A DNA stretch of 64,000 bases, taken from Hyphococcus sp. Lineage in GTDB: Bacteria > Pseudomonadota > Alphaproteobacteria > Caulobacterales > Parvularculaceae. The notes beneath the pieces were generated by a model, which was not told where the DNA came from, ran no database searches, and was given only the letters and a program-made list of their open reading frames with translations. The position numbers and the translations under genes are program-made. This document shows positions 26,074-34,807 of the stretch, piece by piece (position 1 is the stretch's first letter; the number at the start of each line of letters is the position of its first letter). The stretch spans positions 1 to 64,000 of the forward strand of contig JANQJK010000028.1 of assembly GCA_028281665.1 (NCBI GenBank). Reading direction: 5' to 3'.

Positions 26074-27510
26074 ATGACAATAACCGCTGATAATTCCCCA
26101 TCTATCTACGTTTCCGGCCGCTGGATCACGGCAGAGCAACGCGAGAGTGAAGCGGTGATCGACCCCGCGAGCGGCGGGGAGATTTCGAAGGTTCCGCACG
26201 CAACTGCATCCGATCTGGATCATGCCCTTGAATCCGCCGATATTGGCTTCAAGGAGTGGCGCAGCACGCCCGGCGACCAACGCGGCGCTGTTTTGCATCG
26301 CGCGGCGGCGCTTATTCGTGAACGGGCGGATAGTCTTGCCGCCATCGCTACGCGCGAGCAGGGAAAACCGCTCGCGGAGGCTAAGGGCGAAATCATCGGC
26401 GCTGCGATGATATTGGAATTCCATGCCGGCGAGGCCATGCGAATTTATGGCCGCGTACTTCCCAGGCCGGCTGGCTCCCGCAGCCTTGTGCTTAAGCAAC
26501 CTGTCGGACCTGTCGCCGCATTTTGCGCGTGGAACTTTCCGATCATCAATGTCGTGCGGAAAATATCTCCCGCAATCGCCGCCGGTTGTTCAATAATTCT
26601 AAAACCGAGCGAAGAGACGCCAGCTAGCGCCGTTGCGGTGATGCACTGCTTCGTTGACGCAGGTCTGCCGCCTAACGTCGCACAACTTGTATTCGGCGTC
26701 CCCGACGATATCTCGCGTCATCTCCTTAGCGCGCCTCAAACCCGCAAGTTAAGCTTTACCGGCTCAGTACCCGTTGGCAAACATCTCTTTTCGCTAGCAG
26801 CAAAAACAGTCATGAAAATGACGCTGGAGCTCGGCGGACATGCGCCCGTGATCATATTCGACGATTGCGACCTCGACGCGACAATCGACACGCTCGTTGG
26901 ACACAAATTCAGGAATGCCGGACAAGTTTGTATCTCGCCGACGCGCTTTTACGTTCAAGAAGGAATATACGACGAATTCGCCAAGCGCTTTGCAGCACAG
27001 ACCAAAGCGCTGAAAGTTGGGCCCGGGGTGGATCCGGAAACCAAGATGGGGCCGATGGCGAATTCTCGACGGCCTGACGCCATTGAGGCGATGGTGGAAA
27101 ACGCGACCGACAAGGGCGCGCGGCTGCTCGCCGGCGGGCGCAGACTGGCCGGCGACGGATTTTTCTTTCAACCAACCGTTATCGCTGATGCACCGCTGGA
27201 CTCACTGGCGATGAACGAGGAACCGTTTGGACCGCTGGCGCTATTGCGCCCCTTCGGAAAGATTGAAGAAGCAATTGAACACGCAAATCGCCTTCCCTAC
27301 GGCCTTGCGGCGTACTGTTTTACGCAAGACGCGCGCCGGCAGGCGGTTTTGGGCGAGCAGATCGAAACCGGAATGGTTTGTATCAACAATGTGCGAACCT
27401 CATGGCCTGATGCGCCGTTCGGAGGGATCAAGGAATCTGGTTTTGGGTCGGAAGACGGACCGGAAGGAATTGATGCGCATCTGATCACAAAGGCAGTACA
27501 TTCAAATTGA
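26074..27510 (+). CDS. NAD(P)-dependent aldehyde dehydrogenase
   Basis: A 478-residue aldehyde dehydrogenase oxidising an aldehyde to an acid. FCAWNFPI for cofactor binding, FTGSVPVGK, the general-base Glu in LELGGHAP and the catalytic Cys in RNAGQVCISPTR are all present. It resembles succinate-semialdehyde or alpha-ketoglutarate-semialdehyde types. The ATG at 26074 has a GGGAGGGGG element upstream; the frame opens earlier but the longer start is unlikely. It is followed by a CoA-transferase whose TTG overlaps its stop, so an aldehyde-to-acid-to-CoA sequence is suggested. Confidence 0.92.
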   Translation: MTITADNSPSIYVSGRWITAEQRESEAVIDPASGGEISKVPHATASDLDHALESADIGFKEWRSTPGDQRGAVLHRAAALIRERADSLAAIATREQGKPLAEAKGEIIGAAMILEFHAGEAMRIYGRVLPRPAGSRSLVLKQPVGPVAAFCAWNFPIINVVRKISPAIAAGCSIILKPSEETPASAVAVMHCFVDAGLPPNVAQLVFGVPDDISRHLLSAPQTRKLSFTGSVPVGKHLFSLAAKTVMKMTLELGGHAPVIIFDDCDLDATIDTLVGHKFRNAGQVCISPTRFYVQEGIYDEFAKRFAAQTKALKVGPGVDPETKMGPMANSRRPDAIEAMVENATDKGARLLAGGRRLAGDGFFFQPTVIADAPLDSLAMNEEPFGPLALLRPFGKIEEAIEHANRLPYGLAAYCFTQDARRQAVLGEQIETGMVCINNVRTSWPDAPFGGIKESGFGSEDGPEGIDAHLITKAVHSN

Positions 27511-28667
27511 CAGAATCTACTGAAAAGAAAGGTGCGCTTTCCGGCTTGCGGGTCATTGAACTTGGCCAGCTAATCGCGGGCCCGTTTTGTGGGCAATTGC
27601 TTGGCGATATGGGCGCCGAAGTTGTTAAAGTTGAACCGCCTGGCGCCGGCGACCCGATGCGTGTCTGGGGTCAGGGCGACAAACCGACCTGGTGGCAGGT
27701 TATTGCGCGCAATAAGTACTCTGTCGCTGCAGATCTAAAAACGCCGGACGGGCAGGATTTTGTACGTAAGCTGATTTCCAGGGCTGACATTCTGATCGAG
27801 AATTTCCGCCCGGGTACGCTTGAACGTTGGTCTTTGGCCCCAAGCGACCTCCTAAAAATTAACGACCGACTTATTATCGTAAGAGTGTCCGGATATGGGC
27901 AGACAGGACCATACGCCTCGCGCGCCGGCTTCGGCGGGATAGCCGAAGCAATGGGCGGCTTACGGAAAATCGTTGGCGAACCGGATCGGCCACCTGCTCG
28001 AGTGGGAATATCAATCGGCGATTCGCTCGCGGCTACTTACGGTTGTATGGGTGCGCTGGCTGCGTTGCACGATCGGAAAACCAGCGGCAAAGGCCAGATT
28101 GTTGACGTAGCGCTTTATGAGTCAGTGCTTCAGGTCATGGAAGGGCTCATCCCGGAGTGGTCAGTCACCGGGCACAAGCGGACGCGCACCGGTTCGAAAC
28201 TACCGGGCATTGCACCGTCAAATGTCTATCGCTGCAGTGATGGGGAATATCTGATCGGCGCGAACCAGGACGGTGTTTTTGCACGCTTATGCAAGGCGAT
28301 GGCTCGCCCAGAGCTATCCAGGGACCCCCGATTCTCCAACCATATCGCACGCGGGCGCAATCAGGATGAACTCGATGAAATGATCAATGCCTGGACCGAA
28401 AGACTCACTGTCGATGAGCTCGAAGCAATAACAATTGAGCATAATGTGCCCGCCGGGCGTATATTCGACGCCGAAGATATGCTTTCCGACCCGCATTTCA
28501 AAGCACGCGACGCCATTGTAACGCTAAACGATCCTGAACTTGGACCGGTTCCAATGCAGGGCGCCTTCCCAAAATTATCGCGAACGCCATCAAACGTTCG
28601 CCGGAATGCGCCGCTGCGCGTCGGGCAGGACACTGATGAAATCAAAATGCGCTGGCTCGGTGAATAG
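27507..28667 (+). CDS. CaiB/BaiF class III CoA-transferase
   Basis: A 386-residue class III CoA-transferase. It has the usual LSGLRVIELGQLIAGPFCGQ and MGAEVVKVEPPGAGD at the N-terminus, and the catalytic Asp in GISIGDSLAATYG (about Asp174), equivalent to the Asp of formyl-CoA transferase. The TTG start overlaps the aldehyde dehydrogenase stop (TTGA), with AAAGG upstream. It probably transfers CoA to the acid made by that enzyme. Distinct from the more divergent CoA-transferase at 8541. Confidence 0.9.
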   Translation: MTESTEKKGALSGLRVIELGQLIAGPFCGQLLGDMGAEVVKVEPPGAGDPMRVWGQGDKPTWWQVIARNKYSVAADLKTPDGQDFVRKLISRADILIENFRPGTLERWSLAPSDLLKINDRLIIVRVSGYGQTGPYASRAGFGGIAEAMGGLRKIVGEPDRPPARVGISIGDSLAATYGCMGALAALHDRKTSGKGQIVDVALYESVLQVMEGLIPEWSVTGHKRTRTGSKLPGIAPSNVYRCSDGEYLIGANQDGVFARLCKAMARPELSRDPRFSNHIARGRNQDELDEMINAWTERLTVDELEAITIEHNVPAGRIFDAEDMLSDPHFKARDAIVTLNDPELGPVPMQGAFPKLSRTPSNVRRNAPLRVGQDTDEIKMRWLGE

Positions 28668-28705
28668 TATTCCACCGGTCCCTGATACTTCATTAGATTA
28701 TGCCA

Positions 28706-29608
28706 TTACGAGTTGCGCAGCGATTTTGAGTTATTATCTGCCGGCGAGCATGCCCGCAACGTGGCACTGATATGCGTTCGCGAAAGTTTTTCATTTAACC
28801 AGTGCGCAGTCTTGATAACTTCGTTAAGGTCTAAAGCAAGCTCCCCATCTAAAGCATAGACAAGATCTTCAGTTGCGAGGTTGCCGGCCGCGCCCGGAGC
28901 AAACGGACAGCCGCCTGTTCCGCCGATCGCCGCATCCAAGGCGTCGGCGCCGCCGCGTAACGCCGCCATTGCATTGGCGACACCCATGCCGCGAGTGTCG
29001 TGAAGATGCACGCGGACCGGTATCGGCGCCACCGCCTTCCGCACGCGTTGCGTAAGCGCTTCGACTTCTCCGGGTTTTGCTACCCCAATTGTATCAGCAA
29101 GGCCAATCTCGATACTTCCATATTCGGCGAGCGCGTCAGCCATCGCCACGACCCGGTCCGGCGGGGTCGGTCCTTCGAACGGGCAGCCCCATGCAACCGC
29201 AATCATGGCGTGGGTGTCGCGCCCCTCGCCCTTTGTGATACGCATCACGTCACGCGCCTCAGCCAACGACTGATCACTTGTCTGACCTTGATTGCGAAGC
29301 CCAAAAACGTCGCTGGCGATGCAAACAAAACCGATTTGATCGACCTGCGTTTCCAACGCGCGAAATGCGCCACGTTTGTTGAGAACTAGGCCGATATAAG
29401 TTGCCGCGCCCGGCGCCAGTTTTGCGACGACCTCTTCAGCGCCCGCCATTTGCGGAACTGCATCGGGCCTGACAAAACTGGCCACTTCCAGTCGTCGCGC
29501 TCCCGCAGCGATCGCGCGCTCTATCAACGCTACTTTTGTATCAACTGAAAGGCTTATCTGTTCGTTTTGCAGACCATCCCGTGGGGAAACTTCAACAAAT
29601 CCAACCAT
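28706..29608 (-). CDS. Hydroxymethylglutaryl-CoA lyase-like protein
   Basis: A 300-residue TIM-barrel lyase of the HMG-CoA lyase/DRE-TIM family. VEVSPRDGLQNE provides the catalytic Arg and metal Asp, VHLHDTRGMG the metal His pair, and GGTGGCPFAPGAAGN the signature with the active-site Cys. The classical reaction cleaves HMG-CoA to acetyl-CoA and acetoacetate; a related 3-hydroxy-acid substrate is equally possible in this context. It is the last gene of the nine-gene leftward run that begins at 36334, and it converges with the CoA-transferase across 38 bp. Confidence 0.9.
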   Translation of the reverse strand: MVGFVEVSPRDGLQNEQISLSVDTKVALIERAIAAGARRLEVASFVRPDAVPQMAGAEEVVAKLAPGAATYIGLVLNKRGAFRALETQVDQIGFVCIASDVFGLRNQGQTSDQSLAEARDVMRITKGEGRDTHAMIAVAWGCPFEGPTPPDRVVAMADALAEYGSIEIGLADTIGVAKPGEVEALTQRVRKAVAPIPVRVHLHDTRGMGVANAMAALRGGADALDAAIGGTGGCPFAPGAAGNLATEDLVYALDGELALDLNEVIKTAHWLNEKLSRTHISATLRACSPADNNSKSLRNS

Positions 29609-29624
29609 CGAGTTTCTTCCCTAT

Positions 29625-30779
29625 TCAACGTAGACCAATCTGACGCGCGATAATCCCGCGCAATATTTCGCGCGTGCCCCCGCGTAAGGAAAAAGCCGGC
29701 GCCGCCATCATGGTGTAGGCCAGGACAGCGGCAAAATCGTTTTTCGCATGGATGTCGGGCGCTTCATCAACCAGGCCGCGCGCAATTTCCGGTAACTCCT
29801 GTTCGAAGCTAGCCCCTAAGTCTTTAACAATCGCAGCATGCGTCGCCGGATTTTCGCCGGCCTCCAACAAGGCGGCGACGCCGCGCGACATATGGCGCAG
29901 TGTTACGAGGTGAGCAAACAGCCGACCAATTGCCGTCTGCGCAGCAGTACATTCACGACTTTGCAGAACGCCAACAAGTTCAATCAATAATTGAATGGAA
30001 GACAAAAATCGTTCCGGTCCGGAGCGTTCATAAGCAAGCTCGCCCATGACTTGCTTCCAGCCCTGTCCCTCTTCACCCAGGAGCGCGCTATCAGGAAGCT
30101 TGACGTCTTCGAAATGAACCTCATTGAAATGGTGCTGATCCATCAAATCGAAAATAGGACGTATACTGATACCGGACACTTTCTTCAGATCTATCAGTAA
30201 TTGGCTTACGCCGTTGTGACGATCAGATGTGTCGCCCGACGTACGACAGAGCAAAATCATATAATCAGCTTCATGGGCGTAGGTAGTCCACAACTTCGTC
30301 CCATTAAGCACCCACGATCCGTCGCCTTGGCGTTCGGCGCGCGTGCGGATGGACGCGAGGTCTGAACCCGCATCGGGTTCGCTCATGCCGATACAGAATA
30401 CGCACTCGCCCGCTGCGATACGCGGCAGTATTTCTCGCTTCTGCGACTCGGAGCCATAGCGTAGAAGCGTCGGACCGCTTTGTCGGTCGGCTATCCAGTG
30501 GGCGGCGACCGGCGCGCCCGCCGCCAGCGTTTCCTCGACAACTACGTAACGTTCAAATGCGCTGCGCTCATGCCCGCCATACTCTTTAGGCCATGTCATG
30601 CCCAACCAACCGCGCCGGCCCAATGCGCGGCTGAATTTGCGATCGAAACCGTTCCAGCTTTCGGCGCGCACCAGCGGCGCTCTATCGGCAATTGCGGCGA
30701 CCAAAAAAGCACGCACTTCCGCGCGCAACTTTTCGGCCACTTCGCTCTCCACCGGCGCCGGGAAGGTAATCCGCGTCAT
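29625..30779 (-). CDS. Acyl-CoA dehydrogenase (large partner)
   Basis: A 384-residue dehydrogenase with GMSEPDAGSDLASI for flavin and substrate contacts, GTKLWTTYAHEADYM, and a C-terminal SLRGGTREILRGIIARQIGL end. Its ATG overlaps the stop of the preceding, much shorter dehydrogenase gene as ATGA, pointing to equimolar synthesis. Such adjacent pairs form alpha2beta2 enzymes in steroid and terpenoid degradation. A longer start at 30800 (TTG) is less likely. The substrate is unknown, but paired dehydrogenases usually act on acyl-CoAs carrying bulky or ring groups. Confidence 0.92.
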   Translation of the reverse strand: MTRITFPAPVESEVAEKLRAEVRAFLVAAIADRAPLVRAESWNGFDRKFSRALGRRGWLGMTWPKEYGGHERSAFERYVVVEETLAAGAPVAAHWIADRQSGPTLLRYGSESQKREILPRIAAGECVFCIGMSEPDAGSDLASIRTRAERQGDGSWVLNGTKLWTTYAHEADYMILLCRTSGDTSDRHNGVSQLLIDLKKVSGISIRPIFDLMDQHHFNEVHFEDVKLPDSALLGEEGQGWKQVMGELAYERSGPERFLSSIQLLIELVGVLQSRECTAAQTAIGRLFAHLVTLRHMSRGVAALLEAGENPATHAAIVKDLGASFEQELPEIARGLVDEAPDIHAKNDFAAVLAYTMMAAPAFSLRGGTREILRGIIARQIGLR

Positions 30780-31570
30780 GCGGCAGTCACCATCGGCCAA
30801 AGACTATCGCGCCCTTTCGCCAGAACCATGCGCCCAATCAATCTCGTCCATGACGCCTGCGATCCAAACTCGTCGCGCCATTTCCACAACGCAGTCGTAT
30901 AGAGTTGAAGGCGGTGTTCGCGCGCATACCCAATAGCGCCATGCATCTGGTGAGCGGTAGACGCCGCCATCGAGCATGCCTCGCCAATGCGGGTGCGAGC
31001 AATGGCGGTTGCCATAAGCGACGCATCGCCGCCTTCGGCGAGTTTACTCACCGCGTGATCTCCCGCCGCCGCCGCGGCGGCGACTTCGCCTGCTAAGCGC
31101 GCAAGCGAATGCTGGATGACTTGAAACTTCGCCAGCGGGCGACCGAACTGGCAACGGTCTTGGACATGCTCGACTGTCATGGAGAGAATCGTTTCGAGCG
31201 CACCCGTCATTTGCACCGCCCGCCCAAGCGCCGCAAATTCCCTCTGCCTTTCCGATAGGTCGCGCAGTTCACTTACAGCGTCGCAATTGGGTTTCGTTCC
31301 GGCGTCAGCCGCGAACCGATTAGAAAGCATGGTCTCCACAATCGGAAAGGGAGTGACATGCCGACCGCATACTCGGATAAGTTCAAAGGCGTCACGGGGT
31401 TCAAGACCAATGCCCCCGCGTTCGGTATCGACGAGCGCAAGCGGCAAACCCATTTCCTCAATTTTCCGCCAGTTCAACAAATATTGTGTCTCGTCGGGAG
31501 CACTTTCCGCTGAAAGATCAATCAAAAGGCGCTCGGCGGCGTCAAACAGCAATGAGGATATATCGTCCAT
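30776..31570 (-). CDS. Acyl-CoA dehydrogenase, short partner subunit
   Basis: A 264-residue protein recognisable as an acyl-CoA dehydrogenase by its C-terminal helical domain: ETILSMTVEHVQDRCQFGRP, KFQVIQHSLARLAGEVAAA and AHQMHGAIGYAREHRLQLY. It is over 100 residues shorter than usual. The N-terminal helical domain runs almost directly into the C-terminal one, so most of the middle beta-barrel domain that shields the flavin is missing. It overlaps the full-length dehydrogenase by ATGA. The pair probably form a heteromer in which only one subunit contributes a complete flavin site. Confidence 0.87.
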   Translation of the reverse strand: MDDISSLLFDAAERLLIDLSAESAPDETQYLLNWRKIEEMGLPLALVDTERGGIGLEPRDAFELIRVCGRHVTPFPIVETMLSNRFAADAGTKPNCDAVSELRDLSERQREFAALGRAVQMTGALETILSMTVEHVQDRCQFGRPLAKFQVIQHSLARLAGEVAAAAAAGDHAVSKLAEGGDASLMATAIARTRIGEACSMAASTAHQMHGAIGYAREHRLQLYTTALWKWRDEFGSQASWTRLIGRMVLAKGRDSLWPMVTAA

Positions 31571-31587
31571 TCGGCGGGCGGAGTTCT

Positions 31588-32010
31588 TTAACCCGCGAGC
31601 GCAGCCAGAGCTGCTTTAGCGACAGCCATATCCTGCTCGTAATGGCCGCCGCTTACGCCAATGCCGCCGATGACTTGGTCGTTCTCGCTCACCGGATACC
31701 CACCGCCAAAAACAACCAGCCTCGGCGTATGGACAATTCCGTGAAGCAGCGGCGGGTCTTCCTTTATGAAGTCAAACCAACCATGGGTCGGAATGCCAAA
31801 ACTGACGGCAGTATAAGCTTTGTTGGTTGCAATATCGACCGATAGCAACGCTGCGCCGTCCATCCGGCGAAACGCTTTTAGAGTCCCGGATTCGTCGACG
31901 ACCGAAATCGCCATCGGCACGCCGATCTCAACCGCCTTTGCGGTTGCTGCGTCGATCAATTGATCGCTCGCGGATTGCGTAATGGAAAGACGGCTAACTG
32001 TGTTTGCCAT
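31588..32010 (-). CDS. GlcG/HbpS family protein (DUF336)
   Basis: A 140-residue single-domain protein of the GlcG/HbpS family, with AVEIGVPMAISVVDESGTLK, FRRMDGA, and the C-terminal GGGYPVSENDQVIGGIGVSGG. AAAGGAG precedes the ATG at 32010. Family members bind haem or small ligands or are accessory proteins in glycolate and diol metabolism, and they often accompany catabolic operons without a defined role. It lies between the E1 beta gene and the paired dehydrogenases on the same strand. Confidence 0.85.
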   Translation of the reverse strand: MANTVSRLSITQSASDQLIDAATAKAVEIGVPMAISVVDESGTLKAFRRMDGAALLSVDIATNKAYTAVSFGIPTHGWFDFIKEDPPLLHGIVHTPRLVVFGGGYPVSENDQVIGGIGVSGGHYEQDMAVAKAALAALAG

Positions 32011-32119
32011 ATTCGTATGCTCCTTTATTTTTATTCCGTGATAATTGCGGTGCATCCCGCTCAATTGCCCAGCGGATCGTCAGTAATGAATTCAACGTCG
32101 CGCACCTCCGCAATTTAGG

Positions 32120-33094
32120 TCAAACGATTTTATAAACAGCGTTCAGGATTCGCTCCTTGCTTGCAAAAAGCTTCTTCTCCAATGCAGCGCTGTAAGGAAC
32201 GTGGACCTGCGGCGCGCATACGCGCTGGATCGGTTTACACAGACTTTCAAACGCTTCTTCGCTTACGACCGCGGCGATCTCGGATGCGACGCTGCCGACT
32301 TTGTGCGAATTGTCGGCAATGACCAGGGACCCCGTTTTAGCGACGGAAGAAATGATGGTTTCCTTGTCCATGGGCACAATCGTACGCAAGTCTATGACTT
32401 CGGCATTGATCCCGTCTTTCTCAAGCGCAACAGCGGCTGATTTTGCATGGGGCAAGCATCCGGCAATGGAGACAATCGTTACATCGGACCCTTCGCGTAC
32501 AATCGACGCCTTCCCGATCGGAATGAGGCCGTCGTCGCCAACAGGGACTTCCTCTTTCTTGCCCCACAGATTGATATCCTCAAAGAAAATCACAGGATCG
32601 TCATCGCGGACCGCCGATTTGAGCAAACCTTTTGCATCTGTTGCGTTGGCCGGCGCGAGCACCTTGAGACCCGGCGTGTTCATGAAAAGCGGATAGGGCC
32701 GGTCCGCATGTTGAGCCGCGGTACGGTTATTATAAAAGGTGCTTGTTCGCACGACGAGCGGCACCTTTAGTTGTGCGCCGGTCATAAAACGCAGCTTGGC
32801 CGCCTGATTGATAATCTGATCGGACGCAAGATAACAGAAACTGGCAATGGTGAGGTCGACAATCGGTCGTAACCCCGTCAGCGCCGCGCCGACGCCAACG
32901 CCGACAAAACTGTTTTCCGAAATCGGCGTATTACGCAAACGAGTTTCGTCAAACTCATCAAATAGAGATTGCGCGCCGTAAACAGCGATGTCCTCACCCA
33001 TAAGGATCACACGCTCATCGCGGCGCATCTCCTCACGCTGTGCTTCAACAATCGCCTGCAAGTAGGAGAGCTTTTGAGTTGAATTGCGGATCAT
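32120..33094 (-). CDS. 2-oxoacid/acetoin dehydrogenase E1 component, beta subunit
   Basis: A 324-residue transketolase-like beta subunit. LSYLQAIVEAQREEMRRDERV, LMGEDIAVYGA and the C-terminal LVIADNSHKVGSVASEIAAV are typical of the pyruvate, branched-chain and acetoin E1 beta group. It starts within the stop of the alpha gene (ATGA). With alpha it would bind ThDP and decarboxylate a 2-oxoacid or cleave an acyloin, transferring the acyl group to the lipoyl protein at 34076. No E2 acyltransferase or E3 gene is in the window. Confidence 0.92.
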   Translation of the reverse strand: MIRNSTQKLSYLQAIVEAQREEMRRDERVILMGEDIAVYGAQSLFDEFDETRLRNTPISENSFVGVGVGAALTGLRPIVDLTIASFCYLASDQIINQAAKLRFMTGAQLKVPLVVRTSTFYNNRTAAQHADRPYPLFMNTPGLKVLAPANATDAKGLLKSAVRDDDPVIFFEDINLWGKKEEVPVGDDGLIPIGKASIVREGSDVTIVSIAGCLPHAKSAAVALEKDGINAEVIDLRTIVPMDKETIISSVAKTGSLVIADNSHKVGSVASEIAAVVSEEAFESLCKPIQRVCAPQVHVPYSAALEKKLFASKERILNAVYKIV

Positions 33095-34074
33095 TCCGGT
33101 AACCCTTTGTCGCCCGCCGGCGCAATTGGATTACTGAACAGACAGTCCCACAGATCCGACATTTCCGGCTCCGGGCTTTGTTTGGCAAACTCGACAGCCT
33201 CATCTACCGCATTGTTTACTTGCTCTTCGATTCGCTCGACGTCGACGCGAAGATCACGCGACAGAAGAACGTTGCGATAAAGCGTAATGGGATCGCGTTC
33301 GTTACGATAATGCTCGACTTCCTCTTTGCTCCTGTACTCGATCGGGATTGCAAGCCGGTTAGAGTGTTCGTCAAACCGATAGGTTTTCGCCTCGATCAAT
33401 GTCGGCCCCTCTCCGGAGCGAGCGCGGTTAACGGCCTCCAGGGTCACGGCATGCACGGCTTCCGCGTCCTGACCGTCAACGACAACGCCCGGGATGCCGT
33501 ATCCGTCAGCGCGTCGATAAATATCCGGTTGGCCATGAGATTTCTCGACCGACGTGGTCACAGCATAACCGTTGTTTTCACAAAAATAGATCACGGGCAG
33601 CTTCCAAATCGCCGCCATGTTGACGCTTTCGCCGAAGGTGCCCTGATTAGTCGCCCCGTCGCCGAAGAAGCACAGGCTGACCTGATCGGCGCCCCGCACT
33701 TGAATACTCAGTCCGGCGCCGGTCGCAAGCGGCAGCCCGCCGCCAACAATCGCGGACTCCCCGATGAGCCCCATGCTCGTATCCGTCAGGTGCATGGATC
33801 CGCCGAGACCCTTGCAGATACCCGTTCGCTTTCCGAATATTTCTGCCATCAACGGATTGATGTCGGCGCCCTTCCCGATCGGGTGCCCGTGTGAACGGTG
33901 CGTTCCGGTTACAAAGTCATCATCCCGCAAGGCCATACACGCCCCGGCTATGGTGCCTTCCTGGCCAATGCTAAGATGACCCACCGGGTTGTGGGCAATC
34001 AGGGCTTCCTCGAATTTGCGGATTCGCAGCATTCGAGTGAAAAGTTTCAGTTGCTGGTCTCGGTCTAGCTGCAT
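33091..34074 (-). CDS. 2-oxoacid/acetoin dehydrogenase E1 component, alpha subunit
   Basis: A 327-residue ThDP-binding alpha subunit. HLSIGQEGTIAGACMAL and GTHRSHGHPIGKG come first, then the ThDP/Mg motif GDGATNQGTFGESVNMAAIW ending at VIYFCENNGYA. The chain resembles acetoin dehydrogenase AcoA more than pyruvate dehydrogenase E1, judged by length and the SHGHPIGKG region. It is one base beyond the lipoyl-protein stop and overlaps the beta gene. The substrate could be a 2-oxoacid or acyloin produced in the island's pathway. Confidence 0.92.
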   Translation of the reverse strand: MQLDRDQQLKLFTRMLRIRKFEEALIAHNPVGHLSIGQEGTIAGACMALRDDDFVTGTHRSHGHPIGKGADINPLMAEIFGKRTGICKGLGGSMHLTDTSMGLIGESAIVGGGLPLATGAGLSIQVRGADQVSLCFFGDGATNQGTFGESVNMAAIWKLPVIYFCENNGYAVTTSVEKSHGQPDIYRRADGYGIPGVVVDGQDAEAVHAVTLEAVNRARSGEGPTLIEAKTYRFDEHSNRLAIPIEYRSKEEVEHYRNERDPITLYRNVLLSRDLRVDVERIEEQVNNAVDEAVEFAKQSPEPEMSDLWDCLFSNPIAPAGDKGLPE

Positions 34075-34075
34075 T

Positions 34076-34315
34076 TTAACTCAGATCGATGACGGCGATT
34101 TCCGCGCCGACTTCAACCTCTTCGTCTACGTCCGCTGTAATTTGCGCAAGCGTTCCGGAAGCCGGAGATTCGATTTCTATTGTCGACTTCGCGGTTTCGA
34201 TCTCGACGATCATTTCGCCCGCCTCAACACTGTCGCCGACATTCTTCAACCATTTTACAATCGTCGCCTCCGTCACGCCCATACTGACTTCCGGAAGTTT
34301 AACGCGTACCGCCAT
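34076..34315 (-). CDS. Stand-alone lipoyl-domain protein
   Basis: A 79-residue protein consisting only of a biotinyl/lipoyl domain. VKLPEVSMGVTEATIVKWLK starts the fold and the lipoylation Lys lies in IVEIETAKSTIEIES (about Lys43). Complete E2 proteins carry this domain fused to a peripheral-subunit-binding region and an acyltransferase, both absent here. It is directly upstream of E1 alpha on the same strand and would carry the acyl or hydroxyethyl group made by E1. The acceptor enzyme is not encoded nearby. Confidence 0.9.
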   Translation of the reverse strand: MAVRVKLPEVSMGVTEATIVKWLKNVGDSVEAGEMIVEIETAKSTIEIESPASGTLAQITADVDEEVEVGAEIAVIDLS

Positions 34316-34387
34316 TCAATTCGTCTCCACTCAAAACTCGCTAGCGCGCCACGCTCTCATGGACGCGCGATCGCCAGTCGATCACGA

Positions 34388-34783
34388 TCAGGACCGATAG
34401 AAAAAGTCCTCTGGATTAAAATACATCCAGTACCGCTGGATCAGCCCCTCATCGTTAAATTCGAACTGGGAGCACCCCGGCGCGCAAACCTTCCGCTCGT
34501 CAAATGTGCCATGGATTGTCCAGCCAATACTTGCGAGCGGCGGGTCGATGATCGTCTTTTCTATTACTCGATTGTAGTCGGTCAATGTGCCAAAAGCCTT
34601 GCGCTCGACAGCCCGCTCCGTTTCTCGGTCCGGTACATGTACGCCGTTTCGCCAACCTTCAACATCAGACGCCATTAATTCATCTATCGCGGCGCTGATT
34701 TTCTCAACCGTCGTATTGGGACGTTCATTTTCAGCTTTGTTTAAAGATTGCAGCGCGTTTGCAATCTGGGCGCGATCAACCAT
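34388..34783 (-). CDS. SnoaL-like (NTF2 fold) protein
   Basis: A 131-residue protein with the SnoaL-like pattern: a helical start (KISAAIDELMASDVEGWRNG), FGTLTDYNRVIEKTIIDPPL, and closing strands SQFEFNDEGLIQRYWMYFNP. AAGGAGAAGAGC precedes the ATG. Neighbours are the monooxygenase upstream (24 bp) and the lipoyl protein downstream. The fold is used by isomerases, cyclases and dehydratases, but no catalytic set can be assigned. It is not closely similar to the gene at 22624. Confidence 0.75.
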   Translation of the reverse strand: MVDRAQIANALQSLNKAENERPNTTVEKISAAIDELMASDVEGWRNGVHVPDRETERAVERKAFGTLTDYNRVIEKTIIDPPLASIGWTIHGTFDERKVCAPGCSQFEFNDEGLIQRYWMYFNPEDFFYRS

Positions 34784-34807
34784 GCTCTTCTCCTTAACGG
34801 CAAAAAA

